The notes under the pieces were generated by a model, which was not told the origin of the DNA, did not search any database, and saw only the letters and a program-made list of their open reading frames with translations. Shown here one piece after another: positions 30,487 to 38,971 of a stretch of DNA of 58,377 bases. How positions within the stretch are numbered: position 1 is the stretch's first letter; every line of letters begins with the position of its first letter. Origin of the DNA: a virus; IMG/VR virus record IMGVR_UViG_3300022723_000109, positions 1 to 58,377 of that record. One strand, 5' to 3'. The position numbers and the translations under genes are program-made.

Positions 30487-31734
30487 TCAGAACGGGCCGG
30501 CGAAGCGCGAGATGATCATCGTGCGATCGTCGGTCGTGTCCTTGGACGCCTCGTAGGTCATCCGGGCCTCGATGTCGTTGTTCTGGCCCGGGTTCGAGTC
30601 GTCCCCGTCGGTGTAGTTGATGTGCGGCAGCTCCCACACGTACCCGTTGCCGACGTTGTCGACGAAGACCACGGCGACCGCGGAGTCGTCGAAGTCGAGG
30701 TACTTGTCCATGAGGTCGCGGTTCACGAGGTACACGTTGAGGGTGCCGTTGATGTCGATCGTGCCGGAGCGGATCGACGTGGGGCCGAGGTTCCCGATCG
30801 CGTCGCGACCCGCGAGGTTGTTCGCGTACGTGATCGTGAACTCCGTGGCGTCCGTCACGGTGTCGAGACCCGTGCCCTCCATGATGGCGGAGACGTCGTC
30901 CACGGCGTTCATGATCCGGTTCCCCGGAGCGGCCGCGTTCGAGCCGTCGCCGATCGTGGCGGTGCCCGTGGTCTGGCTCTTGCCGAGGAACGTGAAGGCG
31001 CCCTCGATCAGCGAGCCCGGCGTGATCGTGAAGTTGAAGCCGTCGAGCACCATCCCGTTGAAGACCGCGAATTTCGACGCGGCGACGAGGTCGGTGTTCT
31101 CCCGCTCGATGACGATCGACTGGCAGAGCACGCCGTTCTCGACGTGCCCGCCCATCTGGACCTTCGCGTTCGAGGTCGCCGCGCTGGCCGCGACGGTCTC
31201 GGCCACGAGGCCACGACCGCGGATCGTGATCTCGTTGTTCGAGCCCTTCGCGATCACCTTGACGATCTGATTGTTCACGCCCGAGGACGTGACGAAGTTG
31301 CCGAGGCGGATCCACCGCCCGACGACGATGTTCGTCCACGAGTTGTTCGTGTCGTCGTCGGTGAGGGTCGCGTCGTTCCCCGAAGTGAGGGCGATCGTGA
31401 CCGCGGTGTTCGAGTCCTGCTCCAGCGCGTCGACGACGCTCGACCAGGTCGCGTCGCTCTGGAGCGCGTACTCCAGCCACGAGTCATGCGACCCGTACGA
31501 GAGGATGACGTTGACGTCGCCGCCGGCGTCGGCACGCACGCGCGCGACGCCGGTCTTCTGCCGGGACGACTCGATCTCCGGAGAGGAGACGGTGTCCGTG
31601 TTCTGCTTGAGGGTTTCGCTCACGTACCGGACGCGCTGGAGGGTCGGGTTCCCCGCCGGCGTTTCGCCGTACGTGGATTCGAGGACCCAAGCGAGATCTT
31701 GACGTGAGGCATCAGCGCCAGCGGTACCGGCCAT
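30487..31734 (-). CDS. Major tail tube protein
   Basis: The 415-residue protein starts MAGTAGADASRQDLAWVLES with TYGETPAGNPTLQRVRYVSE, the opening of phage_tail_2/tail-tube proteins in gene-transfer-agent-like siphophages. It goes on with VLSYGSHDSWLEYALQS-type segments and several beta-rich repeats. The length is at the upper end for the family. It polymerises into the tail tube. The order between terminator protein and chaperone gene fits. Confidence 0.8.
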   Translation of the reverse strand: MAGTAGADASRQDLAWVLESTYGETPAGNPTLQRVRYVSETLKQNTDTVSSPEIESSRQKTGVARVRADAGGDVNVILSYGSHDSWLEYALQSDATWSSVVDALEQDSNTAVTIALTSGNDATLTDDDTNNSWTNIVVGRWIRLGNFVTSSGVNNQIVKVIAKGSNNEITIRGRGLVAETVAASAATSNAKVQMGGHVENGVLCQSIVIERENTDLVAASKFAVFNGMVLDGFNFTITPGSLIEGAFTFLGKSQTTGTATIGDGSNAAAPGNRIMNAVDDVSAIMEGTGLDTVTDATEFTITYANNLAGRDAIGNLGPTSIRSGTIDINGTLNVYLVNRDLMDKYLDFDDSAVAVVFVDNVGNGYVWELPHINYTDGDDSNPGQNNDIEARMTYEASKDTTDDRTMIISRFAGPF

Positions 31735-31749
31735 GAGGTCACTCCTGCC

Positions 31750-32190
31750 TTAGACGATGGTGTCGGTGAGTTGGAACGGGATCGAGACGTCGACGCGCCA
31801 CTTCGCCTCCGTGTCCGGGTCCCGGCCGATCGTGATCGGGAACGGGACGAGGTACGTGACGAGCGTGCCGGTCGTCTTCCTGAAGTTCGTGACGATGAGG
31901 TCGACGAGCGTCCAGAAGGCGTCGTCTCCCCCGAGAATGTCCGACCGGATCTGCACCGTGACGGTGCCCGGCTGGAGGAAGGTCCCTTGCCCATCCGCGG
32001 GACCGGTGATCTCGACCTGCGAGCTCGCGCCGAAGCTGAGCCGCATGTCGCACCACAAGCCGGAGTCCGGCTGCGAGAACGGAAGATTCGGGTACTTCAC
32101 CCGGCCCGAGAGGCCGGGGTGCACGAGCTCGATGTCGGCCTCGAACTTGGCGACGATCTCGTCGCGCGCGTCTCCGTAGAGCGTCGTCAT
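31750..32190 (-). CDS. Tail terminator-like protein, DUF4128 type
   Basis: A 146-residue protein beginning MTTLYGDARDEIVAKFEADI. It shows the DUF4128 pattern of an N-terminal helix followed by a beta sheet (EITGPADGQGTFLQPGTVTV) and ends VSIPFQLTDTIV. The family caps the tail and joins it to the head. Overlaps the gp10-like gene by ATGA. Confidence 0.65.
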   Translation of the reverse strand: MTTLYGDARDEIVAKFEADIELVHPGLSGRVKYPNLPFSQPDSGLWCDMRLSFGASSQVEITGPADGQGTFLQPGTVTVQIRSDILGGDDAFWTLVDLIVTNFRKTTGTLVTYLVPFPITIGRDPDTEAKWRVDVSIPFQLTDTIV

Positions 32191-32579
32191 GAGAAGATCG
32201 CCGCCAGTTCTTCGACCGTCCGCTCGAACATGAAGTCACCCTCGAAGTGCTCGGTCCCGTTGTTCACGTAGATCGTGTACGAGACCGGATTCGAGATAAC
32301 TACGTCCTGGAAGGGGCGAAGTCCAGAGAGCGCCGCGAGCCCTGCGGAGATGGTCGAGCTCCCGCTCGGGTCCACGCGCCCCGGATCCTCGGTCGTAGGG
32401 TTGTCGAGCGACACCGTGTACCCGCCTCGGAGGCGCCCCGTGCGCACTCGCGTCCGCAGCACGAGCCGCGAGAGCCCCTCGAACGCGATCTTCGCGACGA
32501 AGTCGCGGGCCTGCTCGGGGAGCAGGGTATCCGTGAAGCGCGAGAGCTGCGCGTTGAAGGTTGCGAGGTCGGCGGGCAT
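32187..32579 (-). CDS. Neck/tail completion protein, HK97 gp10-like
   Basis: A 130-residue protein from ATG 32579 (TGATG with the gene before). It begins MPADLATFNAQLSRFTDTLL and contains RTRVRTGRLRGGYTVSLD and YTIYVNNGTEHFEGDFMFER. The T-G-x-L/R-R...Y-x-x-x-v-n-n-G-T pattern is typical of HK97 gp10-like proteins. It sits between the connector proteins and the tail terminator, as usual. Confidence 0.7.
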   Translation of the reverse strand: MPADLATFNAQLSRFTDTLLPEQARDFVAKIAFEGLSRLVLRTRVRTGRLRGGYTVSLDNPTTEDPGRVDPSGSSTISAGLAALSGLRPFQDVVISNPVSYTIYVNNGTEHFEGDFMFERTVEELAAIFS

Positions 32580-32908
32580 CAGGTCTGCGAGGGCGGAGTT
32601 GTCGATCGCAGCGTCGAGAGGTTCGAGTTGAGCAGCGCCAGGGCCGCGATCGCGCCGGCGTGCGGGGGATCGTCGATCTCTGGGTAGTGGAGCCAGTCGT
32701 CGAGCCAGACGATCTCCCACCCGAGGGGGAAGTGCGCCGTATAGACGACGTGATTCTCCGTCCCGGTGACGCCCATGTAGTGCAGCGCCCACGACTTGTT
32801 TACGCAAAGGCGCTGCGCGAGCAGGACGCCGTCCTCTCCGAGCGCGACCGCGACGTGCTCGGCGAATCCGAAGATGCCGATCATCGTGCAGTAGATCTTG
32901 CTCGTCAT
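32579..32908 (-). CDS. Hypothetical protein in the neck module
   Basis: A 109-residue protein from ATG 32908 (ATGA overlap). It begins MTSKIYCTMIGIFGFAEHVA. The middle is aromatic-rich (HFPLGWEIVWLDDWLHYPEI). No family recognised. Its position between the connector-fusion gene and the gp10-like gene suggests a minor virion or assembly role. Confidence 0.6.
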   Translation of the reverse strand: MTSKIYCTMIGIFGFAEHVAVALGEDGVLLAQRLCVNKSWALHYMGVTGTENHVVYTAHFPLGWEIVWLDDWLHYPEIDDPPHAGAIAALALLNSNLSTLRSTTPPSQT

Positions 32909-35900
32909 CTTCGAGAGACCTCCACTTCCCAAAGGACCACCTTCCCGCCGGCGTAGAGTGGACCGACGAACGTCGTCCTCCACTTCGACCCCTCCGTCCC
33001 GAGGCGCACTTCCTGCCCCTCGTACGGGTTCGGGAAGGGAAGCTCCTTGCTCGGGACGTAGAAGATCTGCCGACCGGTCTTCACGAGTTCCCCATCGCTC
33101 AATCGACGGACGAACTCCTGCGGAGGAGTTCCCTTGATGCAATGCTCGCACCTTCCTTTGCGGGAGACGGTTCCCGCTCCTGCGTTGACGATCTCGAACT
33201 CGTACGTCACGAAGACGTACGCCTTGCCGAGCTCGTCGATCAGCTCCTTCGAGTCGTTGAAGAAGTCCGCGTCGAGCTCGGTGACGATCGCGGACGACGT
33301 CGGGAGGCCGCCGCCGCGAAGGTGCAGGACGTAGAGCGCGATCGCCCCGCCCGCATAGAGCGCCTCGATCCTCACGACCGACCAGGTCGTGCCGTCGTAC
33401 TCGACGACGTCGGCCTTGCTCGGCACGAAGCCGAGCTCGAGCCCGGGGACGAAGAGCTGCACGTCGCCACGCTTGACGAGTTCTCCGTCGACGAGGCTCC
33501 TCTTGAAAGCAAGAGGCGGCGACGTCTGCACGGCCGGGTAGAGCGTGGCGTTGTTCGTGATCGCGACCGTGCGCCCGAGCTCGTCGATGATCTCCTTCGC
33601 CGCCGTGAGCAGCTCGGAGTCGAGCGTCGTGACGATCGCCGTAGCCGAAGGAACCCCCCCGCCCCGAAGGTGGATCGCGTAGAGGGCGACCAGGTCGCCC
33701 GAGTAGATCTCATCGAACCGAACGACCCGCCAGGTCGTGCCGTCGAAGGAGACCGTCTCGGCGAGCTCGGGGGTGAGGGGAGCGTCCTGCGCCGCGAGGA
33801 AGACGACGACGTCGCCGCGCTGGACGAGCTCGCCGTCGACGTAGCGGTCGGAGAAGTTGAACGCGGGGGAGATCTGCACGTCGGAGAACGGGGTCCCCCC
33901 GACGTCGAAGTCGGCCGTCCTGCCGAACTCCTGGATCAGGTCGAGCGCCGCCTGCCGCAGGTCGACATCGAGCTCGGTCGGGATGCCGATGCAGTCGGTG
34001 AGCTTGGAGGCGATGACCTGGCCGGTCGCCTGGCCGAAGGCGGCCGCCTGGACGTCCTGCATCCCCGCGATCACCATCGCGACCGCGGTCGAAGTGGCCG
34101 AGCCGGCGGCCGCTCCGTCGACGCAGCGCTCCCGACACGGGTCGCCGCCGCTCGACGTCGCCACCCCGGACGCGATGGCGGGCCCCGTCGGGATGTCCCC
34201 GGAGACGACCACCGACCCGACCGAGTCCCCTGCCGCGGAGCCCTGGACGGCTCGCAGGCGGCACGGCTGAGCCACCGTCCCGACGGCCAGGCCGGCGGCC
34301 GAGCCGTCCACTCCGCGCAGCCTGGCGGCGCTGGCGGCTGCCGTCGCGGCTCCGGCGTCGCTCGCCGCGGCCGAGACCGCGAGGGCCCCGATCGCCGCAG
34401 CGGTCGCGAGGCCGTTCGAGAGGGCCGCCACGGGCCGCAGGCGGCACGCCGCCGGCACCGTGCCCGTCGATGCCCCCGCGGCTGAGGCCGCCGCAGAGCG
34501 GCGCCTGCACGGCGTCACGGCCTCGAACGAGGAGCCGGCCGCCGAGCCGTCGACCGCGCGGGCGCGCTGAGCCGTCGCCGCCGAGCTCGCGGAGCCGGCG
34601 TCGGTCGCGCTCACCGACCGGAGGACGGTGCCCGAGGCGGTCGCCGTCGAGCTCCCCGAGGCAGACGCGGAGACGGCCCGGATCCTGGTCGGCGTGACCG
34701 GGGGGAGTGAGGTCGCCCCGGCGGCTGAGCCGTCGACGGGGCGGAGCCTGGTCGGCGCGGCCGAGCTCGTCGCCGCCCCCTCGGCCAGCGTGGGGCCGCT
34801 CGGCCGACGCCTCGTCGGCGTGACCGGGATGAAGGGACCGCCCGGAGTGCCCGAGACGCTCGCGGAGCGGAGGCGGTTCGGCGGCACGTCGATCGCGCTG
34901 CCCGCCCCGGCGTCGCTGGCCTGCGCTCGCTGGAAGACGCCGAGCGAGACGGCGAAGGTGAGGATCCGCGCGGCGACCGCGGTGTCGAGCCAGTCGAGCG
35001 AGAGGCCGGCCTGCAGCGCGGCGTCGACCTCCGCGTTCATGTCGTCGGTCGTGTCGCCTTGGCTCCGAGCGATGTTGACGAGCTGGTCCCCCTCGAAGCG
35101 GTTGTGCGTGTTCGTCGGGTTCGCCGCGTCCTCGCCGCCGTGATAGATGCTCGCCTCGACGCCCGACTCCGAGACCCACACTCCATGCCCGAGGACGCCG
35201 ACCTGCGCGCCGCTCGTGACGCCGAAGTCCCACGAGCCCGTCACGATCCGTTCGAGGAGCATGAAGACGAAGCGGGGGTTGAAGCCGATGTCCTCGTGAT
35301 CCTCGACGCCGTCGCTCGTGGGCGCGGTGATCTCTCCGAGGAAGACGTCCTCGGAGTCGAAGTCCATCGCGCAGTAGGCGACCGGCCAGCCGGCGAACCC
35401 TCCGCGGTTGATCGTGAAGGTGCCTTCGCCAACGCTCCCGATCGTCTGCAGCCCGCCGATCAGATCAGCGCCGAAGGAGTCGACGCCGAGGCGCGCCGAA
35501 TCCATGCGCGTAATCGCCCGCGAGTTGACCGACGCCCCGAGATCGTCGTACTCGTAGTTCCGCGACCGGTGCCTCGCGCCGGCGGCGTGATCGTTCGCCC
35601 AAAAGCCGAAGCGAGAGATGACGCTGAGGTTGAGCCCTCCGGTGACGTTCGATCGACCGTGGGCTCGAGCGAGGATTGCCTTCGGCGTACGGTCCGCCAT
35701 CGTGCCCGCGAGCGAGATCGTGTCGCTCGCCGACGTCGTGTCGCCGAAGCCGCACTCCATCGCGACATCCTCGCCACCGAAGAGCACGAGGACCCACTTG
35801 ATCGCGAGCGTCGGTGCGACGAGCCACTCGATGACGATGCCGTCGTCCGTCCAGGAGTCGAAGCGGAAGGCTTGCTCGACCGCCCCGCTGACCGGGTTGT

Positions 35901-36192
35901 AGATGACGCCGAGGCGATCGTTCCATCCGACCGACGCCGCGCTTGGCGACGAGTCGGCGTCGGTCATGACGTCCTGAAAGCACCACTCGTTCCCGTCGGC
36001 GTCGACGGCCCCGAACGAGTCCGACCCGCTCGAAATGATCGTGCCGTCGAAGATCGTCCGGACGCCGAAGATCCACGCGCCGGCGATGTCCGCCTCGTCG
36101 ACCGCGCCGGCGACGGTGATCGTCTGCGTCTCGCCGACGCCCTTCGCGGTATCGGAGGTCCAGACGACGGCGTCGATGAAGGTGTCGCCCAC
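32905..36192 (-). CDS. Large fused structural protein with three tandem connector-like domains
   Basis: The 1095-residue protein has three parts. Residues 1-425 are a virion-type domain (VFMLLERIVTGSWDFGVTSG). Residues about 430-725 hold about twelve degenerate 20-25-residue repeats built on RLRPVDGSAAG. Residues about 734-1095 are three related domains, each with a helix (DLIQEFGRT, EIIDELGRT, ELIDELGK), then VDGELVxRGD and YDGTTWSVVRIEALYAG. The last domains resemble the roughly 100-residue head-closure protein normally encoded alone here. Fusion of three copies to a repeat-rich exposed protein is unusual. Confidence 0.7.
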   Translation of the reverse strand: MGDTFIDAVVWTSDTAKGVGETQTITVAGAVDEADIAGAWIFGVRTIFDGTIISSGSDSFGAVDADGNEWCFQDVMTDADSSPSAASVGWNDRLGVIYNPVSGAVEQAFRFDSWTDDGIVIEWLVAPTLAIKWVLVLFGGEDVAMECGFGDTTSASDTISLAGTMADRTPKAILARAHGRSNVTGGLNLSVISRFGFWANDHAAGARHRSRNYEYDDLGASVNSRAITRMDSARLGVDSFGADLIGGLQTIGSVGEGTFTINRGGFAGWPVAYCAMDFDSEDVFLGEITAPTSDGVEDHEDIGFNPRFVFMLLERIVTGSWDFGVTSGAQVGVLGHGVWVSESGVEASIYHGGEDAANPTNTHNRFEGDQLVNIARSQGDTTDDMNAEVDAALQAGLSLDWLDTAVAARILTFAVSLGVFQRAQASDAGAGSAIDVPPNRLRSASVSGTPGGPFIPVTPTRRRPSGPTLAEGAATSSAAPTRLRPVDGSAAGATSLPPVTPTRIRAVSASASGSSTATASGTVLRSVSATDAGSASSAATAQRARAVDGSAAGSSFEAVTPCRRRSAAASAAGASTGTVPAACRLRPVAALSNGLATAAAIGALAVSAAASDAGAATAAASAARLRGVDGSAAGLAVGTVAQPCRLRAVQGSAAGDSVGSVVVSGDIPTGPAIASGVATSSGGDPCRERCVDGAAAGSATSTAVAMVIAGMQDVQAAAFGQATGQVIASKLTDCIGIPTELDVDLRQAALDLIQEFGRTADFDVGGTPFSDVQISPAFNFSDRYVDGELVQRGDVVVFLAAQDAPLTPELAETVSFDGTTWRVVRFDEIYSGDLVALYAIHLRGGGVPSATAIVTTLDSELLTAAKEIIDELGRTVAITNNATLYPAVQTSPPLAFKRSLVDGELVKRGDVQLFVPGLELGFVPSKADVVEYDGTTWSVVRIEALYAGGAIALYVLHLRGGGLPTSSAIVTELDADFFNDSKELIDELGKAYVFVTYEFEIVNAGAGTVSRKGRCEHCIKGTPPQEFVRRLSDGELVKTGRQIFYVPSKELPFPNPYEGQEVRLGTEGSKWRTTFVGPLYAGGKVVLWEVEVSRR
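33434..33443. repeat. Near copy of the palindrome (AGCTCGAGCC)
   Basis: One mismatch at the outer base; in the connector-fusion gene. Confidence 0.5.
35662..35671. repeat. Near copy of the palindrome (GGCTCGAGCG)
   Basis: One mismatch at the outer base; in the connector-fusion gene. Confidence 0.5.
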
Positions 36193-36229
36193 GCCTGGAC
36201 CTCCTTACGGGACCGCGAGCGGACCCGCG

Positions 36230-36673
36230 CTAGTCCTCGGAGATATCGAGGTCGCCGGCCTCGACGACGAGCGTGTCGTTGGGCTCGATGGTCTTCGAGC
36301 TCGTGAGGGCCGGGTAGTAGAGCAGGAGACCGGCGCCCGACACCGACGTCCCGACGCCGAGGTGCGTGACGGTGAAGTTGCCGCCGCCCGTGCTCTTCGG
36401 GAAGTTGATGTTGTTGTCGTTGTCGACGGTGTCGCCGGTGACGGTCCAGTTCGAGCCGTTGCGAGGAACCGCGACGCGCGCGTAACTCGTCCAGCCGGCT
36501 TCGCTCGTCGTCTGATCACCGGCCTCGCCGGGCGACGCCGTGTGCGCGGAGACGTAGAAGTTCCCCGCGGCGGACGAGCCCTGGAGACCGGTCGCGTCGC
36601 CGATGTTGGCGATGTTCGTGTTGAGGAAGAGGAGTTCGAGAAGGTCGGTCTCGAAGGCGTTGCTCTTGGACAT
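36230..36673 (-). CDS. Conserved virion structural protein
   Basis: The 147-residue protein begins MSKSNAFETDLLELLFLNTN and continues FYVSAHTASPGEAGDQTTSE, GWTSYARVAVPRNGSNW and a late GLLLYYPALTSSKTI. I know this beta-rich family as common in the structural modules of proteobacterial phages, usually just before or after connector genes. It may be a capsid decoration or fibre protein. Confidence 0.65.
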   Translation of the reverse strand: MSKSNAFETDLLELLFLNTNIANIGDATGLQGSSAAGNFYVSAHTASPGEAGDQTTSEAGWTSYARVAVPRNGSNWTVTGDTVDNDNNINFPKSTGGGNFTVTHLGVGTSVSGAGLLLYYPALTSSKTIEPNDTLVVEAGDLDISED

Positions 36674-36676
36674 GAT

Positions 36677-37195
36677 CTAGGCCCGCTCGGCGACGATCCC
36701 GCCGCTTTCCAGGAAGTCGGCGACCATCGCGTCGATCTCGCTGTAGCGCTTGACCTGCGAGGCGCCGAAATACTCGGTCTCGGTTTCCAGGGGACCGACC
36801 TTCTTCTTGACGCGACGGATCGCCCCGACGGGCGCCGCGATGTCGGGAAGGAGCTCGGCGGACAATGCCTTCGACGAGAGGAGAGCGTGCGCGTCGCGCC
36901 ACTTCTGCGGGACCTCCGACGAGGAGAGGCAGAAGCGGTCGCGTCGCACGCCGATCCTCGGCCATTCGAGGGCTTGATCGACGATTCGAATCTCGCCCTG
37001 CAGGCGCGGGCCGTACACGGCATCCATGTACCGCGCCGCGACCCGGCACGCGATCTCCGCATCCGAGAGCGCGGCTCCGGTCCATGCGGTCGCGGCCGTC
37101 GCATCGTGCTCGTCGAGGTACGCCTGCACGTCCGCGACTTCGTTGTACGTGTCGGCCGTTGAGAGGCCGGACCCGTCTTCGATCGTGAGCGTCAT
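36677..37195 (-). CDS. Head-tail connector/adaptor, DnaT-like family
   Basis: The 172-residue protein begins MTLTIEDGSGLSTADTYNEV, followed by ADVQAYLDEHDATAATAW and AARYMDAVYGPRLQG. The family is annotated DnaT-like, but in phages it sits at the head-tail adaptor position, as here directly after the capsid genes. It is mainly helical. It should bind below the portal. Confidence 0.7.
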   Translation of the reverse strand: MTLTIEDGSGLSTADTYNEVADVQAYLDEHDATAATAWTGAALSDAEIACRVAARYMDAVYGPRLQGEIRIVDQALEWPRIGVRRDRFCLSSSEVPQKWRDAHALLSSKALSAELLPDIAAPVGAIRRVKKKVGPLETETEYFGASQVKRYSEIDAMVADFLESGGIVAERA

Positions 37196-37359
37196 GACGT
37201 CGCGTAGTCCCGGAGAGCGATCCAGCCGGTGCCCGAGATTAAGATCTCGTACTGCCCGGCGGTGACGTTGAAGATGATGCGCCGGTCGACCGTGGTCGGC
37301 AGCGCGTCACGCTGCGCCTCGGTGATCCGAGGCTCGTGCACCCAATCCTCGACCGACAT
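37192..37359 (-). CDS. Small structural-module protein
   Basis: A 55-residue protein from ATG 37359 ending in an ATGA-type overlap with the adaptor gene. It reads MSVEDWVHEPRITEAQRDAL and ends QYEILISGTGWIALRD. The short beta-rich end suggests a fold that packs on the capsid or fibre. No Shine-Dalgarno is visible, so the start is uncertain. Confidence 0.5.
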   Translation of the reverse strand: MSVEDWVHEPRITEAQRDALPTTVDRRIIFNVTAGQYEILISGTGWIALRDYATS

Positions 37360-37408
37360 CCGGGTCGCCAGCGTTTGACGACCCGGACGCCGGACAGGAC
37401 GAGCGGCG

Positions 37409-37816
37409 CTAGGACGAAGGCGAAGCGCCACCGGCAGCGGCCCTTGCGTTGGCGAGGATGACGTTCGCTTCCTCGTTCGCCTTGGCGACGATGCGCGCGG
37501 CCTCGGCCTTCGCCTCTTCGAGGACCACCTTCGCGCCACCGTCTCCGGAGCCGGCGAGGAACTTCTCGCGCTCGGCCTTCGCGTGAGCCGCGGAGCGCTT
37601 CGACTGCGCGATGCAGTCGGCGAGCGACGCCTGCGCGATGCCGGTGTCGTTGAGCGGCTTGCCCGCCGCTCCGCTCTCGCCGGCCTTGGGCGCGACGCCC
37701 GGCTCGGTGGGGTCCTTCGGCTTGTCGGCCGGAGGCTGAGCGGTCGATCCGCCCGCCGCCGGCGCGCCGTCCGTCTTCTCGGGCGGCTTCGCGCCCGGCT
37801 TCGTCTGCTCGGTCAT
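37409..37816 (-). CDS. Hypothetical protein after capsid gene
   Basis: A 135-residue protein starting MTEQTKPGAKPPEKTDGAPA. The N-terminal 50 residues are Pro/Lys/Ala-rich and disordered; the rest is a charged Ala-rich helix (AARIVAKANEEANVILANAR). It could be a capsid-linked minor protein. No family recognised. Confidence 0.55.
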   Translation of the reverse strand: MTEQTKPGAKPPEKTDGAPAAGGSTAQPPADKPKDPTEPGVAPKAGESGAAGKPLNDTGIAQASLADCIAQSKRSAAHAKAEREKFLAGSGDGGAKVVLEEAKAEAARIVAKANEEANVILANARAAAGGASPSS

Positions 37817-37853
37817 GATCGGAGTCTCGTCGTGGAAGGGTCTCGGGGAAGGT

Positions 37854-37885
37854 GCCCCCTCCCGAGCTCGCGCGCGGGAGGGGGC
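37854..37885 (-). terminator. Strong hairpin after the major capsid gene
   Basis: GCCCCCTCCCG (37854-37864) pairs with CGGGAGGGGGC (37875-37885), an 11-bp perfect stem with a 10-base loop, just after the capsid stop. It may act as a partial terminator or as an RNA-stabilising element keeping capsid mRNA high. Confidence 0.5.
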
Positions 37886-37909
37886 CGGAGTTCCGGGGGC
37901 TTGCAGGCC

Positions 37910-38917
37910 CTAGCCGTTCGTCCGGAGCTCGGCGATGCGCACGAGCTTCCGGTCGTACACGCGGTTCCAGTTCGCGGCCGCTTCGAGCTCGGTGTTCGTC
38001 GGCGAGTTGCCGGCGACCGAAGCGTTCGTGAACGTGATCCCGCGCGGGTGCAGGATGAACTCGCGCCGCGAGTGGAGGGTCTCCACGCCGGCGCCGCCGC
38101 CCTGCAGGGCCTCGCGCTCGACCTCGACCGGGACCTTCGCGCGCCCCTCGGCGAAGCCGACGGCTCCCGCCCCGAAGAGGTAGGTCGAGTACCGGATCCG
38201 GTTCGTCAGAGCGACGGCCGGGCAGAGGTCGTCCTCGATCACCGCGAGACCCATGAACGTCGGGAAGTTCACGACGCCCTGCGAGTTCGGGATGAACGTG
38301 ATGAGGTTCTGCTTCTTCAGCTCCGTCAGCACGACCGAGTGCATCGCGATCGCGACGAGGTTCTGCCCCATGTCGCCCATCGTCTGCTTCGTGTCGAGGA
38401 TGGCCTCCGCGGAGACCTTCTCGGCAGCGAGGACGGCGGTCGCGTTGTCGTTGCTGATGTCGTTGATCATGTCCCCCGAGTCGTTCGCCAGGTTGTCGGC
38501 GAAGACCCCGGTAAGGGAGCTGATCAGCGCGCGCTCGTCCTGCCGGACCCAGTAGTCGACGACGCGGTTCGCGATCGCCATCATCGGATCGTTGCCGATC
38601 ACCGACGCGAGCAGGTCCGCGGAGCCCCATGCCTGGTTGCGCATGTGCTTGATCGCGTTGTCCTGCCCCGTTCCGATGTTCTGCGGGGTCGCGACGCTCG
38701 CGGGGTTGTCGTTGCTGATGTTCGGCAGCGTGTCCGCGAGGTCGTTGAAGAACGGCATCTGGAAGAGGGTGCCGGCGCCCATGACGAGCGTCTGCAGCCT
38801 CGCGTCCGGTTGGACGATGCCGCTCCGGATGAGCGTAGAGACCTCCGTGCTCCGGAGCTGGAAGTAGTCTTGCCAGACGTCGGGCTCGATGACGTCGGAC
38901 AGTTGGGTTACGGCCAT
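37910..38917 (-). CDS. Major capsid protein
   Basis: The 335-residue protein begins MAVTQLSDVIEPDVWQDYFQ and continues LRSTEVSTLIRSGIVQPDAR. It has LFQMPFFNDLADTLPNISND, VVDYWVRQDERALISSLTGV and a C-terminal SRREFILHPRGITFTNASV. This is the HK97-fold capsid type common in DUF4055-portal phages. No protease domain is seen; scaffold is separate. The leader holds a GGCTCGAGCC palindrome at 38955. Confidence 0.9.
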   Translation of the reverse strand: MAVTQLSDVIEPDVWQDYFQLRSTEVSTLIRSGIVQPDARLQTLVMGAGTLFQMPFFNDLADTLPNISNDNPASVATPQNIGTGQDNAIKHMRNQAWGSADLLASVIGNDPMMAIANRVVDYWVRQDERALISSLTGVFADNLANDSGDMINDISNDNATAVLAAEKVSAEAILDTKQTMGDMGQNLVAIAMHSVVLTELKKQNLITFIPNSQGVVNFPTFMGLAVIEDDLCPAVALTNRIRYSTYLFGAGAVGFAEGRAKVPVEVEREALQGGGAGVETLHSRREFILHPRGITFTNASVAGNSPTNTELEAAANWNRVYDRKLVRIAELRTNG

Positions 38918-38954
38918 CGGTCAATCCTTGGGTTGTGACCGAGTGCCTTCGTCG

Positions 38955-38964
38955 GGCTCGAGCC
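38955..38964. repeat. GGCTCGAGCC palindrome 13
   Basis: Exact copy in the leader between scaffold and capsid genes. Confidence 0.9.
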
Positions 38965-38971
38965 TCAGCCG

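Noticed and set aside
34040-34880. DNA-level tandem repeat in the connector-fusion gene
   Set aside because: The repeats are visible at protein level (RLRPVDGSAAG) but too divergent in DNA to count as a recent tandem repeat.
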